Shown here: positions 42,010 to 52,300 of the stretch, in pieces
Layout of the letters: each line of letters starts with the position of its first letter
Numbering within the stretch: the first letter of the stretch is position 1
Source of the DNA: Hyphomicrobiales bacterium
GTDB taxonomy: Bacteria > Pseudomonadota > Alphaproteobacteria > Rhizobiales > Rhizobiaceae
Length of the DNA stretch: 64,000 bases
Direction of reading: 5' to 3'
Assembly (NCBI GenBank): GCA_900467185.1
Contig: UBPA01000007.1
Coordinates: 335,646-399,645 of the forward strand
Notes under the pieces: generated by a model
What the model saw: the letters and a program-made list of their open reading frames with translations, nothing else
The model's database searches: none
What the model was told of the DNA's origin: nothing
Made by a program: the position numbers and the translations under genes

Positions 42010-42504
42010 ATGTTCTTCGTGCGTACCGCCACGGAACGCGATCTCGCCGCCATCTGCGCGCTTCTGGGCGAGACGGCACACGCGACCTACGACGCCTCCT
42101 ATGGTGCCGAGAAGGTCGCGGAGATGACGGCCAAGTGGCACTCGGTGGCGGCGCTCAAGGCGAACCTGCAGCGCAAGAACAGCGAGTTCGTGGTGGCCGA
42201 CGACGGCAAGCGCATCGGCGGCATGGCTTACGCGTCCATGTCGCAGACGCTGCACGAGACGGCCGTACTCCACCAGCTCTACGTGCTTCCCGCATTCCAG
42301 CGACAGGGGATCGCCCGCGACCTCTTCGCCGAACTCGAAACCTGCTTTCCCTATGCGGGACACATGCGGGTGGAGGTCGTCAGCGACAACGCGCCGGCCA
42401 TCGCCTTCTACGCGGCACATGGTTTCGCCGAGATCGGTCCGGGCTCGGAGGCCTGGGGCATGCCGACGGTGGAGATGGAGAAGGTTCTGGACGCCGCCCG
42501 CTGA
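42010..42504 (+). CDS. GNAT family N-acetyltransferase (after gatB)
   Basis: This 164-residue acetyltransferase has the acetyl-CoA loop LYVLPAFQRQGIARDLFAEL and NAPAIAFYAAHGFAEIG. It is distinct from the GNAT gene upstream of gatB but shares the NAPAIAF...HGF segment, so the two may be distant paralogues. It begins 2 bp after the gatB stop and is almost certainly in the same operon. The substrate is unknown. Confidence 0.88.
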   Translation: MFFVRTATERDLAAICALLGETAHATYDASYGAEKVAEMTAKWHSVAALKANLQRKNSEFVVADDGKRIGGMAYASMSQTLHETAVLHQLYVLPAFQRQGIARDLFAELETCFPYAGHMRVEVVSDNAPAIAFYAAHGFAEIGPGSEAWGMPTVEMEKVLDAAR

Positions 42505-42640
42505 GGGCGCCTCCCAAGCCGGTGCAAACGCGCTGCGACAAACGCGGCAGGCTGGACAAGACCGGTCCGGCAGGCCATAAGCAGAAGCAATCATAAGGCA
42601 TCCGCGCGCGGCTTTCGTGCGCCGGTCCAAGGACGGTTCG

Positions 42641-43036
42641 ATGAAGACTTTTCTGCAGATTTTCACCTGGTGGAACGGCTCGACGATCGGGACGCGGTTC
42701 CACACCTGGCGCTTCGGCAAGAAGGTCGGGCAGGACGAGCTCGGCAATACCTACTACGAAGGTGGCAAGGACTCCGAAGGCCGCACGCGCCGCTGGGTCA
42801 TGTATAACGGCTATGCCGAAGCGTCGGCGATCCCGCCGGGCTGGCACGGCTGGATGCATCACCGCACGGACGTTTCGCCGGCCGACGAGACCTATGCCGC
42901 CCGCGACTGGCAGAAGGCGCATCGCCTCAACATGACCGGCACGGCACAGGCCTATCGCCCCCCGGGCTCGCTGGCGAAGCCCGGCGAACGCCCGCGGGTT
43001 ACCGGCGACTACGATGCGTGGACCCCCCGCTCTTAA
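42641..43036 (+). CDS. NADH:ubiquinone oxidoreductase accessory subunit, NDUFA12 family
   Basis: This is the bacterial homolog of the mitochondrial complex I subunit NDUFA12 (B17.2), found in alphaproteobacteria as a supernumerary subunit on the peripheral arm. The 131-residue protein has the diagnostic segment FGKKVGQDELGNTYYE, RRWVMYNG and PPGWHGWMHH. The start is ATG at 42641. It lies far from the nuo genes that open this window, as usual in alphaproteobacteria, and just upstream of the DUF2155 gene. Confidence 0.93.
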   Translation: MKTFLQIFTWWNGSTIGTRFHTWRFGKKVGQDELGNTYYEGGKDSEGRTRRWVMYNGYAEASAIPPGWHGWMHHRTDVSPADETYAARDWQKAHRLNMTGTAQAYRPPGSLAKPGERPRVTGDYDAWTPRS

Positions 43037-43270
43037 ACAGCATCGTGGGTTTCCGGCCGATCGGCCGGAACCATCATCTCCCGGCCATGATTGGCATCTA
43101 CATCCAGCCGCAAGACGGAGCCCCGTACAGGCTCTACCCAGACGCCCCGACGCTGTCGGAACACGCCCGTTCCATGCGACCGAGGACCGGGGTTTTCGGA
43201 TCGGGTGACGGTGACAGGGATCGCACCCGTCTCGTCGGCTGTCGCCACGGGATTCCGAAGCGGGCAGGGG

Positions 43271-43762
43271 ATGGCAATGGCAGTGAACAGGAAGATCCGG
43301 AACGTGTCGATGAACCGCAAAGTCGCGATCTGCCGCAACTCCGCCCGTCATGCCGCCCTGTTGTTGCTTGCTGCCGCCTCGACGCTTTCGGTGACCGCGC
43401 CGACGACGCAGGCTGCGCGTCTGGCCAATCCCGTCGCCGTCTTCTCCGGCATCGACAAGATCACCGGCCGCATCACCACCTTCGACGTCTATATCGGTGA
43501 AACCGTCCAGTTCGGCGCGCTTCAGGTCACGCCCCGCGTCTGCTACAGCCGCGACGACACGGAAGCCCAGAAGACCACGTCGTTCGTGGAGGTCGAGGAA
43601 ATCACCCTGGACCGCAAGATCCGCCGGATCTTCACCGGCTGGATGTTTGCCGACAGCCCGGGCCTCAACGCCGTCGAGCACCCGGTCTACGACGTCTGGC
43701 TGCAGAGTTGCAAAGCCAAATCCGATCTTCCGCCCCCGGACAGCGCTTCCAACAGCCAGTAA
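43271..43762 (+). CDS. DUF2155 family exported protein
   Basis: This roughly 163-residue protein of unknown function is conserved in alphaproteobacteria. A signal peptide with a hydrophobic core (AALLLLAAASTL) is probably cut near TQA-ARL. The mature part has the family core (GIDKITGRITTFDVYIGETVQFGALQVTPRVCYSR and FTGWMFADSPGLNAVEHPVYDVWLQSC, each longer motif shared across the family), with two cysteines likely paired. Start: 43271 or the ATG at 43277, the latter better spaced from CAGGGGATGG. It converges with aat. Confidence 0.85.
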   Translation: MAMAVNRKIRNVSMNRKVAICRNSARHAALLLLAAASTLSVTAPTTQAARLANPVAVFSGIDKITGRITTFDVYIGETVQFGALQVTPRVCYSRDDTEAQKTTSFVEVEEITLDRKIRRIFTGWMFADSPGLNAVEHPVYDVWLQSCKAKSDLPPPDSASNSQ

Positions 43763-43835
43763 GGCGCAGGCCTGCCGTCGGACCGCGCCCGCGTTTCGCA
43801 CCGAACCCGTTCCATCATGGAAATCCGTGTGTGCG

Positions 43836-44450
43836 TCAGAACCGCGCGTGCGGCCGGGCAATGGCGTCCGCGAGCATGCCGGCATAGGCAGCCTTGGGCA
43901 CGTCGATCGCGCCAAACGTCTTCAGGTGATCCGTGGTGAACTGCGTATCCAAGAGAACGAATCCGCGATCGCGCAGATGTTCGACGAGGTGGACGAGACA
44001 CATCTTGGAAGCATCGGTGCGGCGGGAAAACATGCTTTCGCCGAAGAAGGCGGCGCCCAGCGAGACGCCGTAAAGCCCGCCGACCAGATCGTCGCCGTCC
44101 CAGGCCTCGACCGAGTGGGCGTGACCCATCATGTGCAGGGCCGTATAGAGGCCGCGGATGGTTCCGTTGATCCAGGTGGTCGGCCGGTCCGGCGCGGGAG
44201 CGGCACAGCCGTCCATGACGGCTTCGAACGCCGTGTTGCGCCGGAGGGTGAAGGGCGAACGCCGAATCGTCTTGGCAAGGCTGCGGGATATATGGAAGTC
44301 ACCCAGCGGAATGACACCGCGGATCTCGGGCTCGACCCAGAAGATTTCCGGATCGTCGGCCGAATCGGCCATGGGGAAGAGACCGATCGAATAGGCGCGC
44401 AGCAGCAGGTCGGGTGTGATGTCCGGTTGCTTGCGGCGGCTGCCTCTCAT
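43836..44450 (-). CDS. aat: Leucyl/phenylalanyl-tRNA-protein transferase
   Basis: This N-end-rule enzyme adds Leu or Phe from tRNA to proteins with an N-terminal Arg or Lys, marking them for ClpAP. It is 204 residues long, shorter than E. coli Aat because the N-terminal domain is reduced, as is usual in alphaproteobacteria. The motifs [46 protein letters not shown] and [10 protein letters not shown] identify it. It follows accC in the accB-accC-aat order, after a strong hairpin. Confidence 0.95.
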   Translation of the reverse strand: MRGSRRKQPDITPDLLLRAYSIGLFPMADSADDPEIFWVEPEIRGVIPLGDFHISRSLAKTIRRSPFTLRRNTAFEAVMDGCAAPAPDRPTTWINGTIRGLYTALHMMGHAHSVEAWDGDDLVGGLYGVSLGAAFFGESMFSRRTDASKMCLVHLVEHLRDRGFVLLDTQFTTDHLKTFGAIDVPKAAYAGMLADAIARPHARF

Positions 44451-44526
44451 TCTGGGCCTCTGGTTGCTCGCTCGGGGCCGTGCGCCGGTCGAAGGCGAAA
44501 GGGGTCGAGCGGCGCGTTTGGAAAGC

Positions 44527-44564
44527 CGGAGCGCTGCCGCCCGAAGCGGGCCGGCAGCGCTCCG
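44527..44564 (-). terminator. Hairpin between accC and aat
   Basis: A perfect 13-bp inverted repeat (44527-44539 with 44552-44564) has a loop that can pair internally. It starts 9 bp after the accC stop. No T-run follows, so it may be an RNA-stabilising or attenuating stem rather than a full terminator. Confidence 0.55.
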
Positions 44565-44572
44565 ACGGAGCC

Positions 44573-45922
44573 TTAGTCCGCCGGCTGGGCGAGGTAGTTT
44601 TCCAGCCAGTGAATGTCATAGTCGCCGTTCGCGATGTCCTGATTGTTGATCAGGTCCTGGAACAGAGGCAACGTGGTTTTGATCCCGTCGATGACGAACT
44701 CGTCGAGAACCCGGCGCAGCCGCATCATGCATTCGACGCGGGTGCGCCCGTGCACGATCAGCTTGCCGATCAGGCTGTCGTAGTAGGGCGGGATCTTGTA
44801 GCCCTGATAGGCACCCGAATCGACGCGAACGCCGAGACCGCCCGGAGCGTGGAAATGCGTGATCGTGCCGGGCGAGGGCACGAAGGTGCGCGGGTCCTCG
44901 GCGTTGATCCGGCACTCGATCGCATGACCCTGGAACACGATCTCGTCCTGTGTGACCGAGAGGCCGGCGCCAGAGGCAACGCGGATCTGCTCGTGAACGA
45001 GGTCGATACCGGTGATCGCCTCGGTGATCGGATGCTCCACCTGCAGGCGCGTGTTCATCTCGATGAAGTAGAACTCACCGTTCTCGTAGAGAAACTCGAC
45101 CGTACCGGCGCCGCGATATTTCAGCTTGCGCATGGCATCGGCGCAGATCTCGCCGATCTTCATCCGCTGCTCGACGTTGAGCGCCGGGGAGTTGGCCTCT
45201 TCCCAGACCTTCTGGTGGCGCCGCTGCAGCGAGCAGTCGCGCTCGCCGAGATGGATGGCATTGCCTTCGCCGTCGCCGACCACCTGAATCTCGATGTGGC
45301 GTGGTTTGCCGAGGTATTTTTCCATGTAGACGGCATCGTTGCCGAAAGCGGCGGCAGCTTCGGAGCGGGCCGTGGAAACGGCTTCCTCGACCTCGTCCTC
45401 GTTGCGCGCAACCTTCATGCCGCGACCGCCGCCGCCGGCCGTTGCCTTGATCAGCACCGGGAAGCCGATCTCGCGGGCGATCTGCAAGGCGTTTTCAGGT
45501 AGCACTTCGCCAACCGAGCCGGGCACGACGGGAATGCCGAGCGCCTTGGCCGTTTCCTTCGCGGTGATCTTGTCGCCCATGATGCGGATATGGTCAGCGG
45601 TCGGCCCGATGAAGGTGATGCCGTGCGCGTCGAGGATATCGGCGAACTTCGCGTTCTCCGACAGGAAGCCGTAACCGGGATGCACGGCATCGGCACCGGT
45701 GATCTCGCAGGCCGCGACGATCTGGTGGATGTTCAGGTAGCTGTCGCGCGAGGGCGGCGGGCCGATGCAGACGCTTTCATCCGCCAGGCGCACATGCATG
45801 GCGTCGGCGTCGGCCGTGGAGTGCACGGCAACGGTGGCGATGCCGAGTTCCTTGCAGGCACGAAGGACACGAAGCGCGATTTCGCCGCGATTGGCGATGA
45901 GAACCTTTGAGATGAGGGGCAT
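44573..45922 (-). CDS. accC: Acetyl-CoA carboxylase, biotin carboxylase subunit
   Basis: AccC carboxylates biotin on AccB with ATP and bicarbonate, the first half of malonyl-CoA synthesis. The 449-residue ATP-grasp protein has [17 protein letters not shown] at the N-terminus, the glycine-rich loop [23 protein letters not shown](ITEAITG) and the C-terminal biotin carboxylase domain. It starts 4 bp after accB, so the two subunits are cotranscribed. accA and accD are not in this window. Confidence 0.98.
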   Translation of the reverse strand: MPLISKVLIANRGEIALRVLRACKELGIATVAVHSTADADAMHVRLADESVCIGPPPSRDSYLNIHQIVAACEITGADAVHPGYGFLSENAKFADILDAHGITFIGPTADHIRIMGDKITAKETAKALGIPVVPGSVGEVLPENALQIAREIGFPVLIKATAGGGGRGMKVARNEDEVEEAVSTARSEAAAAFGNDAVYMEKYLGKPRHIEIQVVGDGEGNAIHLGERDCSLQRRHQKVWEEANSPALNVEQRMKIGEICADAMRKLKYRGAGTVEFLYENGEFYFIEMNTRLQVEHPITEAITGIDLVHEQIRVASGAGLSVTQDEIVFQGHAIECRINAEDPRTFVPSPGTITHFHAPGGLGVRVDSGAYQGYKIPPYYDSLIGKLIVHGRTRVECMMRLRRVLDEFVIDGIKTTLPLFQDLINNQDIANGDYDIHWLENYLAQPAD

Positions 45923-45926
45923 GGGC

Positions 45927-46382
45927 TTACTCGATGACCACGAGCGCTTCGCCGTACTCGACCGGTGCGCCGTCTTCCACGAGGATCTCGACGACCTTGC
46001 CGGAGCGCGGCGCCGGAATCTGGTTCATCGTCTTCATGGCTTCGATGATGAGAACGGTCTGGCCTTCCTTCACCGTGGCGCCGACTTCGACGAACGGACG
46101 CGAGCCCGGGGCCGGCGACAGATAGGCTGTGCCGACCATGGGGGCCGTCAGCGCGTTCTTCGATGTGCGGGCCGCAGCCTCTGGTGCGGCGGCAGCCGCC
46201 GCGACGGCCACGGGGGCGGCGGCCGGAACCGGTGCGGAGACGTATTGCGGCGTGCCGGCGCGCGAGACGCGAATACGCAGGTCTTCCTGCTCGATCTCGA
46301 TCTCGGTCAGATCGGTCTCGTTCAGGATATTGGCGAGATCGCGGATCAGTGCCTGATCGATGCCGGTCTTCTTGTCAGCCAT
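45927..46382 (-). CDS. accB: Acetyl-CoA carboxylase, biotin carboxyl carrier protein
   Basis: This is the biotin-carrying subunit and the substrate of the BirA enzyme encoded at 5321. The 151-residue protein has an N-terminal alpha-helical part, an Ala/Pro-rich flexible linker (50-72) and a C-terminal biotinyl domain with biotin acceptor Lys117 in EAMKTMN. It is followed by accC after 4 bp and preceded by aroQ. Confidence 0.98.
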   Translation of the reverse strand: MADKKTGIDQALIRDLANILNETDLTEIEIEQEDLRIRVSRAGTPQYVSAPVPAAAPVAVAAAAAAPEAAARTSKNALTAPMVGTAYLSPAPGSRPFVEVGATVKEGQTVLIIEAMKTMNQIPAPRSGKVVEILVEDGAPVEYGEALVVIE

Positions 46383-46400
46383 GAGAGCCTCTTGTTCTTT

Positions 46401-46844
46401 TTATTTCTGTGTTTGAAGGAGTGTGTTTAGCGCATTGAGCGCGAGAATGTAACTCTGCGCGCCAAAGCCGCAGATGACGCCTTTCGCCGCTGGGGCAAGC
46501 ATGGATTTGTGGCGAAATTCCTCGCGCGCGTGAACATTCGACAGATGAAGTTCGACCACGGGGATGCCGATGGCGCGGGTCGCGTCATGCAGGGCGACCG
46601 ATGTATGGGTGTAGGCGCCGGCGTTGACGGCTATACCGGCGGCACGTTCGCTGGCTTCGTGAAACCAGTCGACCAGCACGCCTTCATGGTTGGTCTGGCG
46701 GAAGTCGATCGTCAGGCCGAGCTTTTCGCCCTCCGCAACGCACATCGCCTCGATGTCGGCGAGGGTCTGGCCGCCATAGATGCCGGGCTCGCGCTTGCCC
46801 AGCATGTTGAGGTTTGGACCGTTCAGGACGAAAATCGTTGGCAT
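46401..46844 (-). CDS. aroQ: 3-dehydroquinate dehydratase, type II
   Basis: This enzyme converts 3-dehydroquinate to 3-dehydroshikimate in the shikimate pathway. The 147-residue protein begins with the type II signature (FVLNGPNLNMLGKREPGIYG, catalytic Tyr23). It contains NAGAYTHTSVALHDA and VELHLSNVHAREEFRHKS. accB follows after 18 bp, the usual alphaproteobacterial order. The gene is transcribed with accB and accC. Confidence 0.97.
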   Translation of the reverse strand: MPTIFVLNGPNLNMLGKREPGIYGGQTLADIEAMCVAEGEKLGLTIDFRQTNHEGVLVDWFHEASERAAGIAVNAGAYTHTSVALHDATRAIGIPVVELHLSNVHAREEFRHKSMLAPAAKGVICGFGAQSYILALNALNTLLQTQK

Positions 46845-46973
46845 TTCGGGAGCATCCTATCGTCGTACCGTCAGCTATAGACGGTTGGCCCGTTGAAAAA
46901 AAGCCTTTTGGGCCCGCCGCATGGCTGCAAGCGCCCGGCGCGACCCTTGTCCACAAGGCAGGTTGCCGCGATG

Positions 46974-47741
46974 TCAGCAGGCCGTCTTGCCGCAGCGGCG
47001 CATGTTGGCGATCTTTTCCACCAGTTCGTCCGCACCGACGGCTCCGAAAACGGCCTCGTTGCCGATGATGTAGGACGGCGTGCCGGTCACACCAAGCGCA
47101 TTGGCGAGCGTGTAGGATTCGCGAACCTCGTCGTCGTGGCTCGGATCGACCATCTTGGCGCGGATATCCGCTTCCTTGACGCCGAGACGTGTCGCGACGG
47201 CCATCGCCGTCTCCTCCGTCGCACGGTCCTCGCCGCCGAGAAGCGCGCGGTGGAAATCGCCGTATTTTTCGGGCGCGAGCTTGCGGAAGGCGGAGCTGAC
47301 CCGATGAGCGTCGAGCGATTCCTGGCCGAGAATCGGCAGCTCCTTCAGGACGAAGCGAACGTTCTTGTCGGCTTCGAGAATGGCTTCCATGTCCGGAAGC
47401 GCACGTTTGCAGTAGCCGCAATTGTAGTCGTAGAACTCGACGACCGTTACGTCGCCTTTGGGATTGCCGAGCGAGACGTCGTATTTCGAGTTGAAGATCG
47501 CGTCGTTGTTGGCGCTGATCGCCGATTCGGCAACCTGCTGCTGCGCCGCGGCCTGCTTTGCCTTCAGCGCCTCCTGTACCTCGAGCATGACCTCGGGATT
47601 GGCGATCAGATATTCGCGGATGAAGGCGCCGAACTCGGCCTTCTGGCTGTCGTCCAGAGCCCGTGCGGGCGTGATGAAGGCGCAGGTGGTGGAGACGAGC
47701 AGCAGCGATGCGGCGATCAGTCGGCGTACGGGGAAGGTCAT
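46974..47741 (-). CDS. DsbA-family thiol oxidoreductase, periplasmic
   Basis: This exported protein probably forms or isomerises disulfide bonds. The 255-residue precursor has a signal peptide (hydrophobic core IAASLLLVSTTCAF, cut near ARA-LDD), a helical N-terminal extension with KAEFGAFIREYL, then a thioredoxin fold with the CGYC active site and a DsbA-type insertion. The C-terminus has an unusual extra cysteine pair (RRCGKTAC). It resembles Com1/DsbA-like proteins. I use ATG 47741, since the frame stays open far upstream but lacks a better start. Confidence 0.92.
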   Translation of the reverse strand: MTFPVRRLIAASLLLVSTTCAFITPARALDDSQKAEFGAFIREYLIANPEVMLEVQEALKAKQAAAQQQVAESAISANNDAIFNSKYDVSLGNPKGDVTVVEFYDYNCGYCKRALPDMEAILEADKNVRFVLKELPILGQESLDAHRVSSAFRKLAPEKYGDFHRALLGGEDRATEETAMAVATRLGVKEADIRAKMVDPSHDDEVRESYTLANALGVTGTPSYIIGNEAVFGAVGADELVEKIANMRRCGKTAC

Positions 47742-47959
47742 GCGGTCCTCGCTGATATGGCGCTGCCGACGCGGAGAGAATGCCGGCGCGCGGTCTGCGT
47801 GCGATAGCACAAGCAAACGCACCGGGACAACAAAACGTCGAGAGCAGGCGCCTTGTCGCGCGCGGCTCTTGTGAAGCCGGCGTGCTTGGGGCAATCCATG
47901 GCGGCCTGCCGGACGGGACGTCACGCGTCCCGTTCGCCGAACGAAACGAGGATGCCGCC

Positions 47960-49120
47960 ATGACCACGCTTTCCCACCGCAGCGCCGTGGAGCCCTTCCA
48001 CGCCATGGATGTGCTGGCGGAGGCGACGCGCCGCCGCGATGCCGGCTTCCCGGTGATCTCCATGGCCGTGGGACAGCCGAGCCATCCCGCGCCCAAGGCC
48101 GCACTCGATGCGGCCCGGGCGGCGCTGGAGCATGGACGGCTCGGCTATACGGATGCGCTCGGCACGCTGTCGCTGCGCACGGCGATATCGCTCCATTACC
48201 AGCAGCACTATGGCATTTCGGTCGATCCCCGGCGCATCGCGGTGACGACCGGCTCGTCAGCCGGTTTCAACCTTGCCTTCCTCGCACTGTTCGATCCCGG
48301 AGACCGCGTCGCGATTGCGCGGCCGGGCTATCCCGCCTATCGCAACATCCTCGCGGCGTTAGGGCTCAAGGTCGTGGAGGTCGATGCCGATGCCTCGAAT
48401 GGCTTCACGCTGACGCCTCACGGGCTGGCGGACGCAGAAGCGCGCGAAGGTGGACCGATCCGCGGCGTGCTCCTGGCAAGTCCGGCGAACCCGACGGGAA
48501 CCGTGACCGGACGGGCGCAACTGCAGGCGCTGGCGGACTATTGCGCCGCACGGGATATCACCTTCATCTCCGACGAGATCTATCACGGGCTCACCTTCGT
48601 CGGCGAGGAGACGACGGCACTCGCCGTGACGGACGCCGCCGTGGTCATCAATTCCTTCTCCAAATACTATTGCATGACCGGCTGGCGGATCGGCTGGATG
48701 GTGTTGCCGGAGGACAAGGTGCGCGGCTTCGAGCGGATTGCACAAAGCCTCTATATCTCGCCGCCCGAACTCTCGCAGATCGCGGCCGAAGCGGCATTGG
48801 GCGCATCGGCCGAACTCGAAGTCTACAAGGAAAGCTACGCCGTCAACCGCGCGCTCCTCCTCAAGCGCCTGCCGGAACTTGGCTTCACCATCGCCTCGCC
48901 AATGGACGGCGCGTTTTACGCCTATGTCGATGCCAGCCGCTTCACCAATGACAGCATGGCCTTTGCCCATCGCATGCTCGCCGAGATCAACGTGGCGGCC
49001 ACGCCCGGCCGCGACTTCGATCCGGTCGAAGGCCACCGCGCCATGCGGTTCTCCTACGCGGGCGCGCCGGCGGAGATCGAAACCGCGATCGAGCGCATGG
49101 CAGCTTGGTTGAAAACCTAA
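47960..49120 (+). CDS. PLP-dependent class I/II aminotransferase
   Basis: This is a fold-type I aminotransferase of the aspartate aminotransferase/AspB group. It is 386 residues long. The PLP lysine is Lys235 in SFSKYYCMTGWRIGW. Other visible signatures are TTGSSAGFNLAF, ASPANPTGT and ISDEIYHGLTF. The exact amino-donor specificity cannot be inferred. The ATG at 47960 follows GAGGATGCCGCC. It sits alone between the DsbA-family gene and rne, with a bidirectional terminator after it. Confidence 0.9.
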   Translation: MTTLSHRSAVEPFHAMDVLAEATRRRDAGFPVISMAVGQPSHPAPKAALDAARAALEHGRLGYTDALGTLSLRTAISLHYQQHYGISVDPRRIAVTTGSSAGFNLAFLALFDPGDRVAIARPGYPAYRNILAALGLKVVEVDADASNGFTLTPHGLADAEAREGGPIRGVLLASPANPTGTVTGRAQLQALADYCAARDITFISDEIYHGLTFVGEETTALAVTDAAVVINSFSKYYCMTGWRIGWMVLPEDKVRGFERIAQSLYISPPELSQIAAEAALGASAELEVYKESYAVNRALLLKRLPELGFTIASPMDGAFYAYVDASRFTNDSMAFAHRMLAEINVAATPGRDFDPVEGHRAMRFSYAGAPAEIETAIERMAAWLKT

Positions 49121-49287
49121 CGGTCTCAAAGCTTTCGAAGGGCCGGCGGAATCAGATCGGGAGCCAGTTGATTCAGAGCCTGAGGTTTGTGGCAGCCGCC
49201 ATGGACCATCCTGCTCGATGGAAGCACAGGGCAGTAGGCGCTGTGTCCCTTTCAACGGTTTCCCGCAGGCCGAGATTTCAGAACGAA

Positions 49288-49319
49288 AAAGGCCAGCCGG
49301 ATCGCTCCGGCTGGCCTTT
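49288..49319. terminator. Bidirectional rho-independent terminator between the aminotransferase gene and rne
   Basis: A perfect 14-bp stem (49288-49301 with 49306-49319) carries a TCGC tetraloop. On the minus strand it is followed by a T-run and lies 27 bp past the rne stop. On the + strand it ends in CCTTTG. It closes both convergent genes, better for rne. Confidence 0.9.
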
Positions 49320-49345
49320 GTGTTCATTCGATCAAGATTCGCGGC

Positions 49346-52300
49346 CTACAGGAAGCCGCGCTTCTGCCACCAGCCGCCCTTCTTGGGCTTTGTCTCTTCG
49401 GTCGCTTCGTCGCCGGATGCTGCCGAGGAGCGGACCAGCGGTTCGCTGGCAATCGTCTCGATGTTCCGGTTGTTGCGTGCCGGCTTGTCGTCCGAAGCTT
49501 CGGCCGGTGCGTCGGCCGGGCTTTCGACCGGCGTCTCGACCGCCACATGGGCCTCGTCGCTTTCGCCGAGAGAGGCGGATGCCTCTTCGGTGCTGGCTTC
49601 CTCGGAGGTGGGTGCTGTTTCGCTGGCAACGGCGTCCGGTGTGGCTTCGACGGCAGCCTGGGCGGCCTCGTCTGTCGAACCCGCGTCGGCGTCTGCTGCC
49701 GGCTGGGCAACGACATCCGTCACCAGATCCTGCGGCGAACGACGGCGGCGGCTCCGCTTGCGCGCAACGGGTGCTTCACCGCTGTCGTCGGTTTCGGCAA
49801 CCGTATCGTCGGCCAGACCGTCTGCTTCCGCAGCAATCGCCTGATCCTCTACCGCATCCTCTTCCGAGTGTCCCGCATCATCGACGGCATCGGCAAGCGA
49901 CAGGGCGTCGGTGCTGGCGCCGGCATCGCCGGCATTCGCCGTTGCTGCTTCGTCCGAACCGGCTTCGATCTCGCCATCCTTGTTGCGGCGACCACCACGC
50001 TTGCCGCGACGACGGCGCTTGCGCTTCTGGCGGTCTTCGCTGCTGACACCATCGGCCTGATCGGCAGACACGGCATCATCTGCCTCGTCCTCGTCGTCAC
50101 CCTCGTCGGCGTCTTCATCGGATGCGACGTCGGAGCCGGTTGCATCGGCAGACGTCTCGGCTTCGCCATCACGGCCGCCACGACGGCGGCGACGGCGCTT
50201 GCGCTTGCGACCGTTCTGGTCGTCGCCATTCTCGCGCTCGGCACGGTCCGCACGCTCGGCCTTTTCGGGCTTCGCCTCGACCAGCAGTTCCTCGTCGTCC
50301 TCGATCTCGTCTTCGATGACGATATCGTCGTCCTCGTCTTCGACAGGGGCTTCGAACTGGAGGATCTGCTCGATCTTGACCGGGTTCTCGACGGCTTCGC
50401 CGCGATCGATCGCAAAGTGCAGCGCACCGACATGCGCATCCGCCTCGACCACGATGGCGACGCCGAAACGGGCCTCGTAATCGGTGATCGTGGAGCGCTT
50501 GTAGTTGAGCAGGTAGAGCGCGATCTCCGGCGTGGCACGCACGGTGATGTCATGCGTCGTGTTCTTGAGGAGATATTCCTCGACGCCGCGCAGGACATGC
50601 AGGGCAACGGAGGACTGCGACCGCACGACACCTGTACCGGCGCAATGTGCGCAGACCTGCGTGGTCGATTCGAGAACCGAGGCCCGGATACGCTGGCGCG
50701 ACATTTCCAGAAGACCGAAGTGCGAGATGCGGCCGACCTGAATGCGGGCGCGATCATTCTTCAGATGATCCTTGAGGCGCTTTTCGACCGAACGGTTGTT
50801 GCGCTTCTCTTCCATGTCGATGAAGTCGACGACGACGAGGCCGGCAAGGTCGCGCAGGCGAAGCTGGCGGGCGACCTCTTCGGCGGCTTCCAGGTTCGTC
50901 TGGAGCGCCGTGTCTTCGATCGAGTGTTCGCGGGTCGAGCGGCCCGAGTTGACGTCGATGGCCACCAGCGCTTCGGTCTGGTTGATGATGATGTAGCCGC
51001 CGGACTTCAGCGTGACCTGCGGCTGCAGCATGCGGTCTAGCTGCGCCTCGATGCCGGAGCGCGAGAAGATCGGATGCACGTCGCGATACGGCTGAACCAC
51101 CTTGGCGTGGCTCGGCATCAGCATCTTCATGAAGGCCTTCGCTTCGCGATAGCCTTCCTCGCCGGATACGACGATCTCGCTGATATCCTTGTTGTAGAGG
51201 TCGCGGATCGAGCGCTTGATCAGCGATCCCTCTTCATAGACGAGGCAGGGCGCCGTGGAGGCGAGCGTCAGCGTGCGGACGTTCTCCCAGAGGCGCATCA
51301 GATATTCGAAGTCGCGCTTGACCTCGACCTTGGTGCGGTTGGCACCGGCGGTGCGCAGGATGACGCCCATGCCCTGGGGAACGTCGAGCGCGCGGGCGAT
51401 TTCCTTCAGGCGCTTGCGGTCCGGCAGGTTGGTGATCTTGCGGGAAATCCCGCCGCCACGCGCCGTGTTCGGCATGAGAACCGAATAGCGGCCGGCGAGC
51501 GAGAGATAGGTGGTGAGGGCCGCGCCCTTGTTGCCGCGTTCTTCCTTGGCGACCTGAACCAGCAGGATCTGGCGACGCTTGATGACTTCCTGGATGCGGT
51601 ACTGCTTGCGCGGGCGGCGTTCCTTCCGGTCCGGCACTTCTTCCATCGCATCTTCGGCGCCAACCGATTCGATGACTTCCTTTTCCTCGTGATGACCATC
51701 GTCATCATCGTCGTCATGGCCGCGACGGCGGCTCGGCGCTTCGGAAATCGTGTCGGCATCGACCATCGCGGCCATTTCGCCGTTCGGGCCACGGCCTTCG
51801 TCGCCATCCGTAGCATCGGCCGTCGAAACGCCTTCGGTGGCCGCTTCGGCCTCGGCGGCTTCCGCAGCGATGGCCTTCTTGGAGCGGCGGGCGCGCTTCG
51901 GCTTGGCCTTCGGCGCGTCCTCGACGGCGGCGGGCTCGGCTGCGATTGCTTCGACCGGAGCTTCGCGCTCGACGACACCCTCGACGGCATCGGCGGCAGC
52001 GCCATCGGCGACGTCGGAAACGGCAAGGTCGGCAGCCGCTGTTTCAGCCGATGCGTCCGCTTCGTCCTGCGTGGCGGCGTCGACGGGCGAAGCCTCGACG
52101 GCAGCGGCGGGCGAAACCTCTTCGGCGTCGTCTTCCGAAGCATCGTCATCGGAGTCGAGATCCGTGCCGGTCTCGACATGCTCGATGTCGTCGTCGCGAC
52201 GGGCTTCTTCAGCCTCGGCGCGCAGCAGTGCCTGACGGTCGGCCAGCGGGATCTGGTAGTAGTCGGGGTGGATTTCGGCGAAGGCGAGGAAGCCGTGACG

